This document shows positions 34,423-44,945 of a stretch of 64,000 bases of DNA, piece after piece. The translations under genes and the position numbers were made by a program. The DNA is from Rheinheimera sp. A13L (GTDB lineage Bacteria > Pseudomonadota > Gammaproteobacteria > Enterobacterales > Alteromonadaceae), in assembly GCF_000217935.1 (NCBI RefSeq), contig NZ_AFHI01000001.1:302542-366541 (forward strand). Reading direction: 5' to 3'. Below the pieces are notes generated by a model. The model saw only the letters and a program-made list of their open reading frames with translations, made no database searches and was not told the origin of the DNA. Positions within the stretch are counted from its first letter, which is position 1. Each line of letters starts with the position of its first letter.

Positions 34423-36479
34423 TGTCTGTGCAAGATTTTTTCGTAGAAATTGGTACCGAAGAGTTACCACCAAAAGCTTTAAAAACCTTAGCTACTGCCT
34501 TTAGCGACAATATTGTTGAAGAGCTGGCGAAACAAAACTTAAGCCATGGCGAAGTCAGCTGGTACGCAGCGCCACGCCGTTTAGCTGTTCGTGTGAATCA
34601 ACTTGCATTGCAACAGCAAGACAAAGTGGTAGAAAAACGTGGCCCGGCTTTGGCTGCAGCTTTTGATGCCGAAGGTCAGCCAACTAAAGCTGCTGCAGCC
34701 TGGGCTGCATCAAACGGTATTACTGCGGATCAAGCCGAACGCTTAGAAACAGACAAAGGCGCCTGGCTCATTCATAAAGCGCTGATTAAAGGCGAAAGCA
34801 CAACGGCTTTATTACCAGCTGTGATCACCACAGCTTTAGCTAAGTTGCCTATTGCCAAGCCAATGCGCTGGGGCAATTCAACGGCCGAATTTATTCGCCC
34901 TGTGCACACTGTTACCCTGTTATTAGGTGACGACGTAGTGCCAGCCACTATTCTGGGCAAAGAGTCGGGCCGTGTTAGCTATGGTCACCGTTTCCATGCA
35001 CCAGCTTTGGTAGAAATCAAAAATGCCGATGCCTACTTAAGCACGCTGGAACAGTCTTACGTCATTGCCGATTTTGCCAAACGTAAAGCCATTATTGCTG
35101 AAAACGTAGCAGCTCAGGCCAAAGCTTTAAACGGCGTGGCGCTGATGGATGATGCCTTGCTGGAAGAAGTCGCGTCATTGGTTGAATGGCCAGTTGTGCT
35201 GGTAGGTTCTTTTGAAGAACGTTTCCTGCAGGTTCCTGCTGAGCCGTTAATTTCCACCATGAAAGACAACCAGAAGTATTTCCCGCTGGTTGATAACAAT
35301 GGCAAGTTACTGAATAAATTCATCTTTGTGGCGAACATTGCCAGCAAAGACCCAAGCCAGATTATCTCTGGTAATGAAAAAGTCGTGCGCCCACGTTTAT
35401 CTGACGCTCAGTTCTTTTTTGTCACTGATGCCAAAACCAAACTGGTTGATCGTCTGCCAGCCTTAAGCACTGTGGTGTTCCAGCAAAAGCTGGGAACTTT
35501 ACTGGAGAAATCAGAGCGTATCGCCAAAGTAGCGGCTTTTATTGCCGGCAAAATTGGTGCTGATGTACAGCATGCTGAACGCGCTGGTTTGTTATCGAAA
35601 ACCGACTTAATGACCAATATGGTCGGCGAGTTCCCTGAAGTGCAGGGCGTGATGGGTATGCATTATGCCCGCCTTGACGGTGAGCCAGAAGCTGTGGCTG
35701 TAGCGCTGAACGAGCAATACAAACCACGTTTTGCCGGTGACAGCTTGCCAAGCCAGCTTGAAGCTTGTGCTGTGGCTATCGCCGATAAAATGGATTCGCT
35801 GGTGGGTATCTTTGGTATAGGTCAGGCGCCAAAAGGTGACAAAGACCCCTTCGCCTTACGCCGTGCTGCCATTGGTGCGCTGCGTATTATGGTGGAAAAA
35901 CAGTTACCACTGGATTTAATCGAACTGATTGAGTTCAGCAAAACCACCTTTGGTGACAAGCTGACTCAAGCCTGCGTATCCGACGAAGTACTGGACTTTA
36001 TGCTTGGCCGTTTCCGCGCCTGGTACGAAGGCGAAGGTTTTGGTGTTGACGTGATCCAGGCCGTATTAGCCCGCCGTCCAACCAATCCGGCCGACTTCGA
36101 CCGCCGTGTTAAAGCTGTAGCTGAATTCCGTAAACTGGACACCGCTTTAGCTTTAGCTGCCGCCAATAAGCGGGTAGCGAACATTCTGGCCAAAGTAACA
36201 GAAACTATTCCTGCCAGCATCAACAGCGCTCTGCTCAGCGAAGAAGCCGAACAAGCACTGTACAAGGCCATAGTGGCCGAACAAGCTTATCAGGCGACTG
36301 TAAGCAGCTACGCTGAAGGTTTAAGCCATCTGGCCGCCATGCGCGATGTAGTAGATCAGTTCTTCGACAAAGTAATGGTCAATGCCGACGATGCAGCAGT
36401 ACGCCTAAACCGTCAGGCCTTGTTACAGCAATTACGTGAATTATTCCTGCGTGTAGCGGATATTTCTGTATTGCAGTGA
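34422..36479 (+). CDS. glyS: Glycyl-tRNA synthetase beta chain
   Basis: 685 residues, close to the E. coli 689. It supplies tRNA recognition for the alpha2beta2 enzyme. The start [20 protein letters not shown] and the central [15 protein letters not shown] are typical, with the anticodon-binding region at the C-terminus. Translation is coupled to glyQ by a TAATG overlap. Confidence 0.97.
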   Translation: MSVQDFFVEIGTEELPPKALKTLATAFSDNIVEELAKQNLSHGEVSWYAAPRRLAVRVNQLALQQQDKVVEKRGPALAAAFDAEGQPTKAAAAWAASNGITADQAERLETDKGAWLIHKALIKGESTTALLPAVITTALAKLPIAKPMRWGNSTAEFIRPVHTVTLLLGDDVVPATILGKESGRVSYGHRFHAPALVEIKNADAYLSTLEQSYVIADFAKRKAIIAENVAAQAKALNGVALMDDALLEEVASLVEWPVVLVGSFEERFLQVPAEPLISTMKDNQKYFPLVDNNGKLLNKFIFVANIASKDPSQIISGNEKVVRPRLSDAQFFFVTDAKTKLVDRLPALSTVVFQQKLGTLLEKSERIAKVAAFIAGKIGADVQHAERAGLLSKTDLMTNMVGEFPEVQGVMGMHYARLDGEPEAVAVALNEQYKPRFAGDSLPSQLEACAVAIADKMDSLVGIFGIGQAPKGDKDPFALRRAAIGALRIMVEKQLPLDLIELIEFSKTTFGDKLTQACVSDEVLDFMLGRFRAWYEGEGFGVDVIQAVLARRPTNPADFDRRVKAVAEFRKLDTALALAAANKRVANILAKVTETIPASINSALLSEEAEQALYKAIVAEQAYQATVSSYAEGLSHLAAMRDVVDQFFDKVMVNADDAAVRLNRQALLQQLRELFLRVADISVLQ

Positions 36480-36502
36480 TAAGTAACTTATTGATAGTAA
36501 AT

Positions 36503-36528
36503 AAAAAAGGAGCTCATGCTCCTTTTTT
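36503..36528 (+). terminator. glyQS terminator
   Basis: AAGGAGC and GCTCCTT form the stem with A and T runs on the two sides. It lies 24 bases past the glyS stop and can also act on the minus strand after the LytTR regulator gene. Confidence 0.85.
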
Positions 36529-36569
36529 GTTGGGTAAGATAGTCATTATAAAAGTAGAGGCTTCGGAGC

Positions 36570-37310
36570 CTACTGATTTAACCACTTCCTAAACAAAGCT
36601 GTTTTGGTTTTACTGCTGATAGCAGGTTCTTTATCACAGCTGAGTACTACAGCCACTGACTCTTTGTTGTAAGGTTCTACCTGCAAAATACTGCTGATAT
36701 GCAGGATATCGCTGCGATTCAGCCGGAAGAATTCGCAGGGGTCGAGCTGGCTTTCAATATCGCCTAAATTGGCTTCTGTCAGTATATGTACGCTGTTATT
36801 TTTATCTGTGGCTAGTAATACACCGTTGGCGGCTCGAATAAGCAGAATATCGGCGACTGGCAAAATAGATAAGCTTTGGCCTTTGCGTAATAAAAAACGC
36901 TTTTTATAAGCTGGTGCCGCAGCTACCACTGGCTGCTGTAGTTTATGTTTAAGCTGGGCAAAGTTCAGCATAGCTTCGGCGAATCTGGAGTAGGAGAAGG
37001 GCTTCAGTAAATAATCCACCGCCTGGTATTGAAACACCTGCATCCAGTATTGATCGTAAGCTGTGGCGAAAAGCACAGGGCAAGGTAAATCCAGCTGCTC
37101 TAACGCAGTAAATACCTGGCCATCTGTCAGCTCTACATCGGAGAAGATTAAATCCAGCTGCACAGCTTTAGGCCCTGCAGCGAAAAACTCCAGTACCTGC
37201 GCCACAGAACTTAGTTGCGCAACTATCTCTACATCGGGCTGATATCGTTTCAGATAACCTGCCAGCTTTTCTGCTGCTAAAAGCTCGTCTTCAATAATCA
37301 GTACTTTCAT
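36570..37310 (-). CDS. LytTR-family response regulator
   Basis: 246 residues. The receiver domain (1-120) has acidic pair Glu7/Asp8, phospho-acceptor Asp58 in FSDVE and Lys103 in LLKPF. The C-terminal LytTR DNA-binding domain spans about 140-246. It is the partner of the histidine kinase encoded 27 bases upstream on the same strand. Targets cannot be told from sequence. Confidence 0.92.
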   Translation of the reverse strand: MKVLIIEDELLAAEKLAGYLKRYQPDVEIVAQLSSVAQVLEFFAAGPKAVQLDLIFSDVELTDGQVFTALEQLDLPCPVLFATAYDQYWMQVFQYQAVDYLLKPFSYSRFAEAMLNFAQLKHKLQQPVVAAAPAYKKRFLLRKGQSLSILPVADILLIRAANGVLLATDKNNSVHILTEANLGDIESQLDPCEFFRLNRSDILHISSILQVEPYNKESVAVVLSCDKEPAISSKTKTALFRKWLNQ

Positions 37311-37337
37311 GGCTAATCCTTGCTTATGCCGCCGATT

Positions 37338-38348
37338 CTAAACACTGTGTTGTAGCGGCACTTTCACTATAAATTCGTCATTTTGTAGCACAGCTATGGG
37401 TTTGCCGAATAAGGCCAGGCAACGTTCGGACAAATTTGTTAAGCCAATGCCTGTGCCGGGTTGAGCAAAAGTTTTGGGTCTTAGTGGGTGACGCACTATT
37501 AACTGGTTGTGCTGCAGCTCTATTTGAATAACTAAAGGCTGTTCGGCTGAAGCGCTGTTATGTTTTACCGCGTTTTCCAGCAGCAACTGCAGGCAGCAGG
37601 GCACTAATTGATAGTTTGTTTGTTGTTGCGGCTCTATAGTGATTTGCAACTGAAAACTGGCCGGAAAGCGCTGCGCCAACAGCGCCATATAATGCTGTGC
37701 AAAAGTCAGCTCGTCGGCCAAAGACACCATCGTTTTGCTGCCTTGTTGCAACTGGTAACGGTAAATATCGGCAAAATGGTCGAGAAACTGTTCGGCTTGG
37801 TCCGGGCTTTTATGAATAAGCACAGACAACACATTTAAGTTATTAAACAAAAAGTGCGGGTCCAGCTGTTGTTGCAACAATTGCAGCTTGTACTGCTGGT
37901 TATGCTGCTGCGCCTGCATAAGCTCCAGCTGCTGTTGTTGCTGGCGTTTTAATGCCTGCCAGAGTAAGTCAGCTCCGGCTATTAAGCTATGCACCAGCAG
38001 ATACATCAGGCTGACCCGCAGATACTGTTGTAGTAACAAGGCTTGGCCTATTGTTATGTCGATTAAAAGTTGTAGCCCTGTCATCAAGCCAACAAAAATC
38101 AGCAAACTTAAGCCAAAGCTTTGGCTATAACGCTGCAGCAGTGAAGCCGTAGCGTCTTTAGCCCAAAGCACAGCATCTAACTTACGGCTTAACCAAAGCG
38201 ATAACACCGCCTGCAAGCTCAGCCAGACAGGGGCATCGGCATGAAATTGTAGCGGTTGCCCAGGCGCTGTTTGCAGCAGCGCCAGATACAACATCAAACC
38301 ATAGGAAAAGGCCAATAACAGTAAAAAGGTTTTTAGCTGTTTCATCAT
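37338..38348 (-). CDS. LytS/YehU-type sensor histidine kinase
   Basis: 336 residues. About four membrane segments occupy 1-130, without a recognisable ligand domain. A Gln-rich coiled coil (135-161) follows. The His_kinase motif QQLDPHFLFNNLN has His165 as likely phospho-acceptor. The catalytic domain has LLLENAVKHN and GTGIGLTNL. Its start overlaps the stop of the gene at 38345-39070 (ATGA), so those two are coupled. Confidence 0.9.
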   Translation of the reverse strand: MMKQLKTFLLLLAFSYGLMLYLALLQTAPGQPLQFHADAPVWLSLQAVLSLWLSRKLDAVLWAKDATASLLQRYSQSFGLSLLIFVGLMTGLQLLIDITIGQALLLQQYLRVSLMYLLVHSLIAGADLLWQALKRQQQQQLELMQAQQHNQQYKLQLLQQQLDPHFLFNNLNVLSVLIHKSPDQAEQFLDHFADIYRYQLQQGSKTMVSLADELTFAQHYMALLAQRFPASFQLQITIEPQQQTNYQLVPCCLQLLLENAVKHNSASAEQPLVIQIELQHNQLIVRHPLRPKTFAQPGTGIGLTNLSERCLALFGKPIAVLQNDEFIVKVPLQHSV

Positions 38349-39070
38349 TTCACCTGTACTGCTTCAGGTAAACGCATCAGTTCGCTGCCATCTTCGGCAT
38401 AAAACACCAGTTGAGGTTGTCCATCTGTGTCCACAGCCATTTCAATTCGTTTATTTCCTTGTGGATCATTAAGTTGCAGCATCGCTTTTTTGTTTAATGT
38501 GCCATAAAAAGCCCTTCTGTGACCATGAATATCTGGGTGTAGTTGTTCCAGTTCTTTAATTCGGGCAGAGGCCGTCGCATCACCTTTTTCGGCGGCAAAC
38601 ATCAGTTGCATATAATCATCAATAGGGTACTGCGGCCTGTCTATCACGTTCAGGCCTGTCACCAGCATACCGTCCTGCTCAATATGTTGTAGCGCCAGGC
38701 TTTGGTCCTGATTGTAACGGTCAAAAGATAAATGCAGGCCATGCTCCACTTTGCCGTCTTTTTCAAAACCCCGGAACACAAAACCACCGTTTTCTGTGCC
38801 TTCGTCATTGTAAAAAATCATGCCTGGGCGCGGACCCGGATCAAAAAATTCTTTGCCATCTTTAATGGCTTTAGGTGCATGGCCGGTATTGGCTATCACC
38901 AAACGTGGATGACCGCTGGGTTCCATCACATTAATACGCTGCACATTCAGTTCACGCACTGTGCTGCTGTCGCTTGGCAGCAGTTGGGTTTTAATGGTTA
39001 AAGCCGCCAGCGTTGTGATTAACAGCAGGTTTAAGTTAGTTTGGTTAAAGATTTTATGAGTCTGTTGCAT
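38345..39070 (-). CDS. Membrane-anchored protein of unknown function
   Basis: 241 residues; I do not recognise a family. One N-terminal hydrophobic segment (about 10-28) probably anchors it or is an uncleaved signal. Several short beta-hairpin-like repeats follow that mention a value and then a property (RLVIANTG, GMIFYNDEGTE, AMLQLNDPQGN, QLVFYAEDGSE). ATG 39070 has AAGGA seven bases upstream and is preferred over ATG 39091. Coupled translation with the kinase suggests it is a sensory or accessory partner of that system, but this is inference. Confidence 0.7.
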   Translation of the reverse strand: MQQTHKIFNQTNLNLLLITTLAALTIKTQLLPSDSSTVRELNVQRINVMEPSGHPRLVIANTGHAPKAIKDGKEFFDPGPRPGMIFYNDEGTENGGFVFRGFEKDGKVEHGLHLSFDRYNQDQSLALQHIEQDGMLVTGLNVIDRPQYPIDDYMQLMFAAEKGDATASARIKELEQLHPDIHGHRRAFYGTLNKKAMLQLNDPQGNKRIEMAVDTDGQPQLVFYAEDGSELMRLPEAVQVK

Positions 39071-39302
39071 CGTATTTTCCTTGTTTATCATTGATTAAAT
39101 GTCTTGATGCAGGCAGTGTGGCGGAGCTGTGTTGGCCCTTACAGAGCGAACCGATAAAGAGCGGAAAATCGCATTTAAAGGGAGGATAAATTCAGTTGGA
39201 TCAGCATGCCTTGTTTAAATAACTGCTTACATTTAATGACTTAAGTTGTTTTTGTTTTTCTGTCAGTCTGATCCTTATCAAAAGCTAAATAAGGAAAGAC
39301 TG

Positions 39303-40175
39303 ATGCAGAACAGGATCAAGCTAAGGCTGTTAAGTGGTGGTTTGCTAATTGCGACCAGTATTCTGGCCATGCCGGCTTCGGCTATTGTTATTCGTCACGA
39401 CAAAGCGCCAGAGCTGTATCTGGCCACCAAAGCCGATTTTCCGCCTTTGGTGACCTTCTACAACATTGGTGTGCACGGAACTTTGATTGCGCCTGAATGG
39501 GTGCTTACCGCTGCTCATACTGTGTTTTGTTTGGATCAGGGCCAGCCCATTCAGGTGGGAGATGAATTAGTTGAGGTGCAGGCGCGTTACAGTTATCCCT
39601 CTTATCAGTTGGGTAAACAGAATGACTTAGCGCTGATTAAATTGGCAAAACCTGTACTGAGTGTGGAACCCGCCAAATTGTATCGCCAGCAGGACGAGCG
39701 TGATCAGGTGCTTTGGTTTATTGGCAGCGGCGGCACAGGTACTGGTTTAACCGGTGAAACTGTAGGCTATAAAGAAAACAACGGCGTGCTGCGTAAGGCT
39801 CAGAATAAAGTAACTGCAGTGACCAAATCCGATCTGCGTTTTGTTTTTGAATCGGATCAACAAGCTCTGGAACTGGAAGGTGTATCAGGCAATGGCGACA
39901 GCGGTGGCCCGGCTTATCTGAAAAAAGAGGATGGTTATTACCTGCTTGGAGTGAGCTCCAGAGTGGATTCCTGGTTTAAGGATGTAGGCGAATATGGCGT
40001 CAAAGAGCTGTATACCAGAGTATCCAGTCATGCCAGTTGGATAGATCAGGTGATGGCTGCGGATGATGCAGCCAGAGCAAAACTAAGCTCTGCAGATGGG
40101 TTTTTACAAGAAGGCATGACAGCTGAAAACTTGCCGGGCATTTGTGCTTCTTTAAGCCTGAAAACTAAGTCTTAG
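39303..40175 (+). CDS. Exported trypsin-like serine protease
   Basis: 290 residues. A signal peptide with likely cleavage after ASA at 27. The catalytic triad is visible: His72 in TAAHTVF, Asp108 in NDLALIKL and Ser200 in GNGDSGGP. The mature part is a single S1 domain without PDZ domains, so it is not a DegP-type protein. AAGGAAAG precedes ATG 39303; the in-frame start at 39246 would put the signal peptide in the middle. The role is likely periplasmic or secreted proteolysis. Confidence 0.9.
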   Translation: MQNRIKLRLLSGGLLIATSILAMPASAIVIRHDKAPELYLATKADFPPLVTFYNIGVHGTLIAPEWVLTAAHTVFCLDQGQPIQVGDELVEVQARYSYPSYQLGKQNDLALIKLAKPVLSVEPAKLYRQQDERDQVLWFIGSGGTGTGLTGETVGYKENNGVLRKAQNKVTAVTKSDLRFVFESDQQALELEGVSGNGDSGGPAYLKKEDGYYLLGVSSRVDSWFKDVGEYGVKELYTRVSSHASWIDQVMAADDAARAKLSSADGFLQEGMTAENLPGICASLSLKTKS

Positions 40176-40183
40176 ATCCGGCC

Positions 40184-40438
40184 TTAGCCAGATTTTTTCA
40201 CTAAATAGCGGTAAGGCTCAACGCTGGTATCGCTGGCTACCAGCTCATGTTCCATAAAACGACAGAAAGCCGGAATATCGCGGGTAGTGGCAGGGTCGTC
40301 AGCAGTAATTAATAGTGTCTGGCCCGCCGTCATTTTACGAATAGCCAAGCGGGTCAACATCACAGGCTCAGGGCAACGTAAACCTAAAGTATCCAGCAGC
40401 TGATCGGCTGTTGCAAATAACTGTTCCGGGTTCGACAT
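40184..40438 (-). CDS. tusA: Sulfur carrier protein TusA
   Basis: 84 residues. TusA passes persulfide sulfur for 2-thiolation of tRNA wobble uridine and for cofactor synthesis. The active Cys22 is in [11 protein letters not shown], the CPxP motif of the family. Its substrate tRNAs are those also modified by MnmEG, encoded elsewhere in this window. Confidence 0.95.
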   Translation of the reverse strand: MSNPEQLFATADQLLDTLGLRCPEPVMLTRLAIRKMTAGQTLLITADDPATTRDIPAFCRFMEHELVASDTSVEPYRYLVKKSG

Positions 40439-40630
40439 GGCTCTTGCTCCAAAGCTTTCAGACTAAAAGGGCGCTTATGCTAACTTAGCTTATGGGTGCT
40501 GAAAAGCCGGAATTAAGCGAAAAGACCAGCTCCAGGCTAAGATTGGGCAAAAAGACGCAAATTACGATAGCATATCGATAATTTCGCTTATACCTGCTGC
40601 TGTGACAGGGCTTGATACAGGACTCAGCTG

Positions 40631-41044
40631 ATGAATGATTTGGTGCTCGATCTCACCCCTTTGCATAATGCCACCAACAGGCTACATGAAGGCTGGTTAA
40701 GGTATCAGCAAGATATCAGTGACACTCAAATTCGTGATGGTTTGGTACAGCGTTTTGAATTTACTTATGAAATCAGTCATAAAATGCTGAAACGTTACCT
40801 GGAAATGGCGTCGGCTACCCCTGAACTAGTTGATCAAATGCCATTTCAGGATTTGATCCGCACTGGTAATGAGCAGGGTTTATTAGTGGGAAGCTGGCCG
40901 GACTGGCGTTTGTATCGTGAAATGCGTGGAAAAACCAGTCATAGCTACGATGAAGCTGTAGCTTTAGAAGTGGTAGCTGGTATTCCAAAGTTTTTAGCTG
41001 AAGCCAGCTATTTATCTGAGCAATTACAAAAGAGAATGGCATGA
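40631..41044 (+). CDS. HI0074/HepT-like HEPN protein (possible toxin)
   Basis: 137 residues, all-helical, of the HI0074 nucleotidyltransferase substrate-binding family related to HepT. It carries RX4HXY: Arg99, His104 and Tyr106 in RGKTSHSY, the HEPN RNase motif. In HepT the tyrosine is the site AMPylated by the partner. Its stop overlaps the start of the next gene (ATGA), the usual pair order. Toxin activity here is inferred. Confidence 0.85.
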   Translation: MNDLVLDLTPLHNATNRLHEGWLRYQQDISDTQIRDGLVQRFEFTYEISHKMLKRYLEMASATPELVDQMPFQDLIRTGNEQGLLVGSWPDWRLYREMRGKTSHSYDEAVALEVVAGIPKFLAEASYLSEQLQKRMA

Positions 41045-41358
41045 GTATTAGTCAGTTAGATATCAGTTCTGAGCATTTGGCCATAGTGCAGCATATCTTG
41101 CGACAATTGGTGCCTTCCTGTGAAGTCTGGGCTTTTGGTTCACGCGTTAAAGGGTCAGCTAAGCCTTTTTCTGATTTAGATTTGGTGATTATGTCGCAGC
41201 AGCCTTTGTCTTTAGCTTTAATGGCCAGTTTACACGAAGCCTTCTGTGAGTCTGATTTACCGTGGAAAGTAGATATTGTGGATTGGTCGACAACAAGCCC
41301 GGAGTTCAGGGCTGTGATTGATCAGCAGAAAGTAAAAGTTCAGGCTGTGGTGTTTTAA
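41041..41358 (+). CDS. MntA-like minimal nucleotidyltransferase (possible antitoxin)
   Basis: 105 residues. It has the pol-beta nucleotidyltransferase motif GSX10DXD (Gly33-Ser34 to Asp45/Asp47) and a third acidic residue, probably Asp78 in WKVDIVDW. MntA-type enzymes AMPylate HepT tyrosine and neutralise it. Overlap with the upstream HEPN gene supports a functional pair. Confidence 0.87.
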   Translation: MSISQLDISSEHLAIVQHILRQLVPSCEVWAFGSRVKGSAKPFSDLDLVIMSQQPLSLALMASLHEAFCESDLPWKVDIVDWSTTSPEFRAVIDQQKVKVQAVVF

Positions 41359-41386
41359 AGCCTCTGTTGCATTTCAAAGTACAAAT

Positions 41387-41418
41387 AAAAAGGGCTGGCC
41401 AAAGCCAACCCTCTTATT
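41387..41418 (-). terminator. fadBA terminator (bidirectional)
   Basis: AGGGCTGGC (41391-41399) and GCCAACCCT (41404-41412) pair around CAAA with one G-U pair. An A run lies at the left, which reads as a T run after the fadA stop on the minus strand. Confidence 0.75.
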
Positions 41419-41438
41419 TAAAAGCGAACAGCTACTAT

Positions 41439-42620
<1,182 letters not shown>

Positions 42621-44774
42621 TTAAACCGGGTAGAACACGGCACCAGAAGCTGCCATGGCGCGGGTTTTGTCTGTTACCTGATAGATTTCACCTAAGTGGG
42701 CGTATTTGTCAGCTAAAGCAACAAAGTTAGCCAGACCAATGGTGTCGGCATAACGCAACGGGCCACCACGGAACGGAGGGAAACCTAAACCATAAATTAA
42801 GCCCATATCAGCTTCTGCAGCGCTGGCAACAATGCCTTCTTCCAGACAGCGGATCACTTCGTTAATCATGGGCACCATACAACGGGCAATAATATCGTCG
42901 GCGCTGAATTCCACACCTGAAGCACCAGCTTTAGCCAGTAAGTCATAGGAAACTGCATCAGAATCTTTTTTCGGTTTGCCTTTGGCATCTTTGCTGTACG
43001 CATAGAAACCTACACCGTTTTTCTGACCATAACGCTGTGCCTGATACATCAGGGCTACAGGGTCGTTTTCTACTTTGCCCATGCGAGTTGGGAAGCCTGC
43101 AGCCATCACGTCTGTGCAGTGGAAAGCGGTATCTAAACCAACAACGTCCAGCAAGTAAGCAGGGCCCATAGGCCAGCCGAAGGTTTTTTCCATCACTTTG
43201 TCTACTTTGGCAAAGTCAGCACCGTCTAATACCAGTTTGCTGAAACCTGCAAAGTACGGGAACAAGACGCGGTTGACGTAAAAACCAGGGCAGTCGTTCA
43301 CCACTATAGGGGACTTGCCCATTCTGGCAGCGTAAGCCACAACGGCAGCTACGGTTTCTTCGCTGGTGTCTTTACCACGAATGACTTCTACCAAAGGCAT
43401 TTGGTGCACAGGGTTAAAGAAGTGCATACCACAGAAGCGGCTTGGGTCTTTTAAATTGGCCGCTAAAGAATCAATAGAGATAGTAGAAGTATTGGAAGTA
43501 ATAATGGCGTCGGCCGCTACTAATTCTTCCACTTCTTTTAATACAGCGCCTTTGATTTTTGGGTTTTCAACGACTGCTTCAACCACTATGTCGACAGTTT
43601 TCACTGCTTCCATGCTCAGCGTAGGCTGAATGCTGGCAATAACTTTCGCCATACCAACAGCATCCAGACGTTTGCGCTCTACCTGTTTATTCAACAGCTT
43701 AGTGGCTTCGCCCATACCCAACTCTAAAGCTTTGTCGGCTATGTCTTTCATCACAACTGGCACGCCTTTTAATGCAGACTGGTAAGCGATGCCGCCACCC
43801 ATAATGCCTGCGCCTAATACGGCTGCTTTTTTGATGTCTTTCGTTGCTACTTTGGCTGCTTTTTTAGCTTTGCCTTTAATCAACTGGTCATTGAGGAATA
43901 AACCAATCTGGGCAGCAGCAGCTGTAGTTTTTGCCAGTTTGGCAAAAGATGCGTTTTCTAAAGCCACAGCACCTGCTCTTTCTAAGCGGGCCGCTGCTTC
44001 AATAGTTTCTACTGCAACCATAGGGGCTGGGTAATGTTTACCTGCATTGGCAAACACCATACCTTTGGCTGTGTTGAAGCTCATCATGGCTTCAATTTTA
44101 TTCAGCTTCAGTGGCTGTAATTTGGCGGCGCGTTTTTTCTGCCAGTTCAGTTTGCCAGCTATGGCATCCTTGATCATGGATAACGCAGCGTCTTTTAATT
44201 TTTCTGGTGCAACAACGGCGTCAATAGCGCCTTCTTTTAATGCAGCGTCAGCGCCACGTTCTTTACCAGTCGTGATCCATTCCATACCACCGTCAGCACC
44301 AATAATGCGAGGTAAACGTACTGAACCACCAAAACCTGGCATTAAGCCCAGTTTTACTTCAGGTAAACCTACTTTGGCTGTCGTATCTGCTACACGGTAG
44401 TCTGCTGTTAAGGTCCACTCAAAACCACCACCTAAAGCAAAACCACGAATAGCAGCAATGGTTGGAACCGGTAAATCTTCTGCCAGGTCAAATACATCAG
44501 AGGCAGATTTGATCCAGGGGATAAGTTCAGCTTCAGGCTGCTGGAATGTACCTAAAAACTCAGTAATATCAGCGCCTACGATGAATGCGTCTTTTCCTGA
44601 GGTGTAAATCACGCCTTTGAGGTTTTTATCTGCATGCAGCAGATTCAAAGCTGCACGACAATCTGCTAAGGTTTGTTGGTCAAATTTATTAACTGAACCT
44701 GCAGCATTAAAGGTAAACTCGGCAATACCATCCGCCAGATAGGCGACGGTGATGCTGTTACTCTGGTAGATCAT
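42621..44774 (-). CDS. fadB: Fatty-acid oxidation multienzyme FadB
   Basis: 717 residues. The N-terminal enoyl-CoA hydratase/isomerase domain ([34 protein letters not shown]) is followed by the 3-hydroxyacyl-CoA dehydrogenase domain ([25 protein letters not shown]). ATG 44774 has GGAG upstream and is preferred over an in-frame start at 44822, which adds 16 atypical residues. The upstream region holds a PsrA-like palindrome at 44885-44902. Confidence 0.97.
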   Translation of the reverse strand: MIYQSNSITVAYLADGIAEFTFNAAGSVNKFDQQTLADCRAALNLLHADKNLKGVIYTSGKDAFIVGADITEFLGTFQQPEAELIPWIKSASDVFDLAEDLPVPTIAAIRGFALGGGFEWTLTADYRVADTTAKVGLPEVKLGLMPGFGGSVRLPRIIGADGGMEWITTGKERGADAALKEGAIDAVVAPEKLKDAALSMIKDAIAGKLNWQKKRAAKLQPLKLNKIEAMMSFNTAKGMVFANAGKHYPAPMVAVETIEAAARLERAGAVALENASFAKLAKTTAAAAQIGLFLNDQLIKGKAKKAAKVATKDIKKAAVLGAGIMGGGIAYQSALKGVPVVMKDIADKALELGMGEATKLLNKQVERKRLDAVGMAKVIASIQPTLSMEAVKTVDIVVEAVVENPKIKGAVLKEVEELVAADAIITSNTSTISIDSLAANLKDPSRFCGMHFFNPVHQMPLVEVIRGKDTSEETVAAVVAYAARMGKSPIVVNDCPGFYVNRVLFPYFAGFSKLVLDGADFAKVDKVMEKTFGWPMGPAYLLDVVGLDTAFHCTDVMAAGFPTRMGKVENDPVALMYQAQRYGQKNGVGFYAYSKDAKGKPKKDSDAVSYDLLAKAGASGVEFSADDIIARCMVPMINEVIRCLEEGIVASAAEADMGLIYGLGFPPFRGGPLRYADTIGLANFVALADKYAHLGEIYQVTDKTRAMAASGAVFYPV

Positions 44775-44884
44775 GAATGTTCTCCTTCGTCCGATAGGGT
44801 GGACTATTGCTTTTATTCGCAACTGGTAAGATGAGTCTATTGCAGTCTCAGTGTGTCGTGGTTAAGTAAAAATTTCAACCGTTA

Positions 44885-44902
44885 TTTAAACACTTGTTTG
44901 AA
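44885..44902. promoter_or_regulatory. PsrA-like operator between fadB and slt
   Basis: TTTAAACACTTGTTTGAA is an 18-base palindrome with seven of eight half-site bases matching. It resembles the PsrA/FadR-type operators that control beta-oxidation genes in gammaproteobacteria. It lies 111 bases before fadB and 44 before slt, so either promoter could be regulated. Confidence 0.4.
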
Positions 44903-44945
44903 TTTGCGATAGATGTCCCAGTAACTATAGGTGGTAAAAATTTGT

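Noticed and set aside
44047..44400. Open frame antisense to fadB
   Set aside because: It lies wholly inside an intact, conserved gene with no ribosome site or family resemblance.
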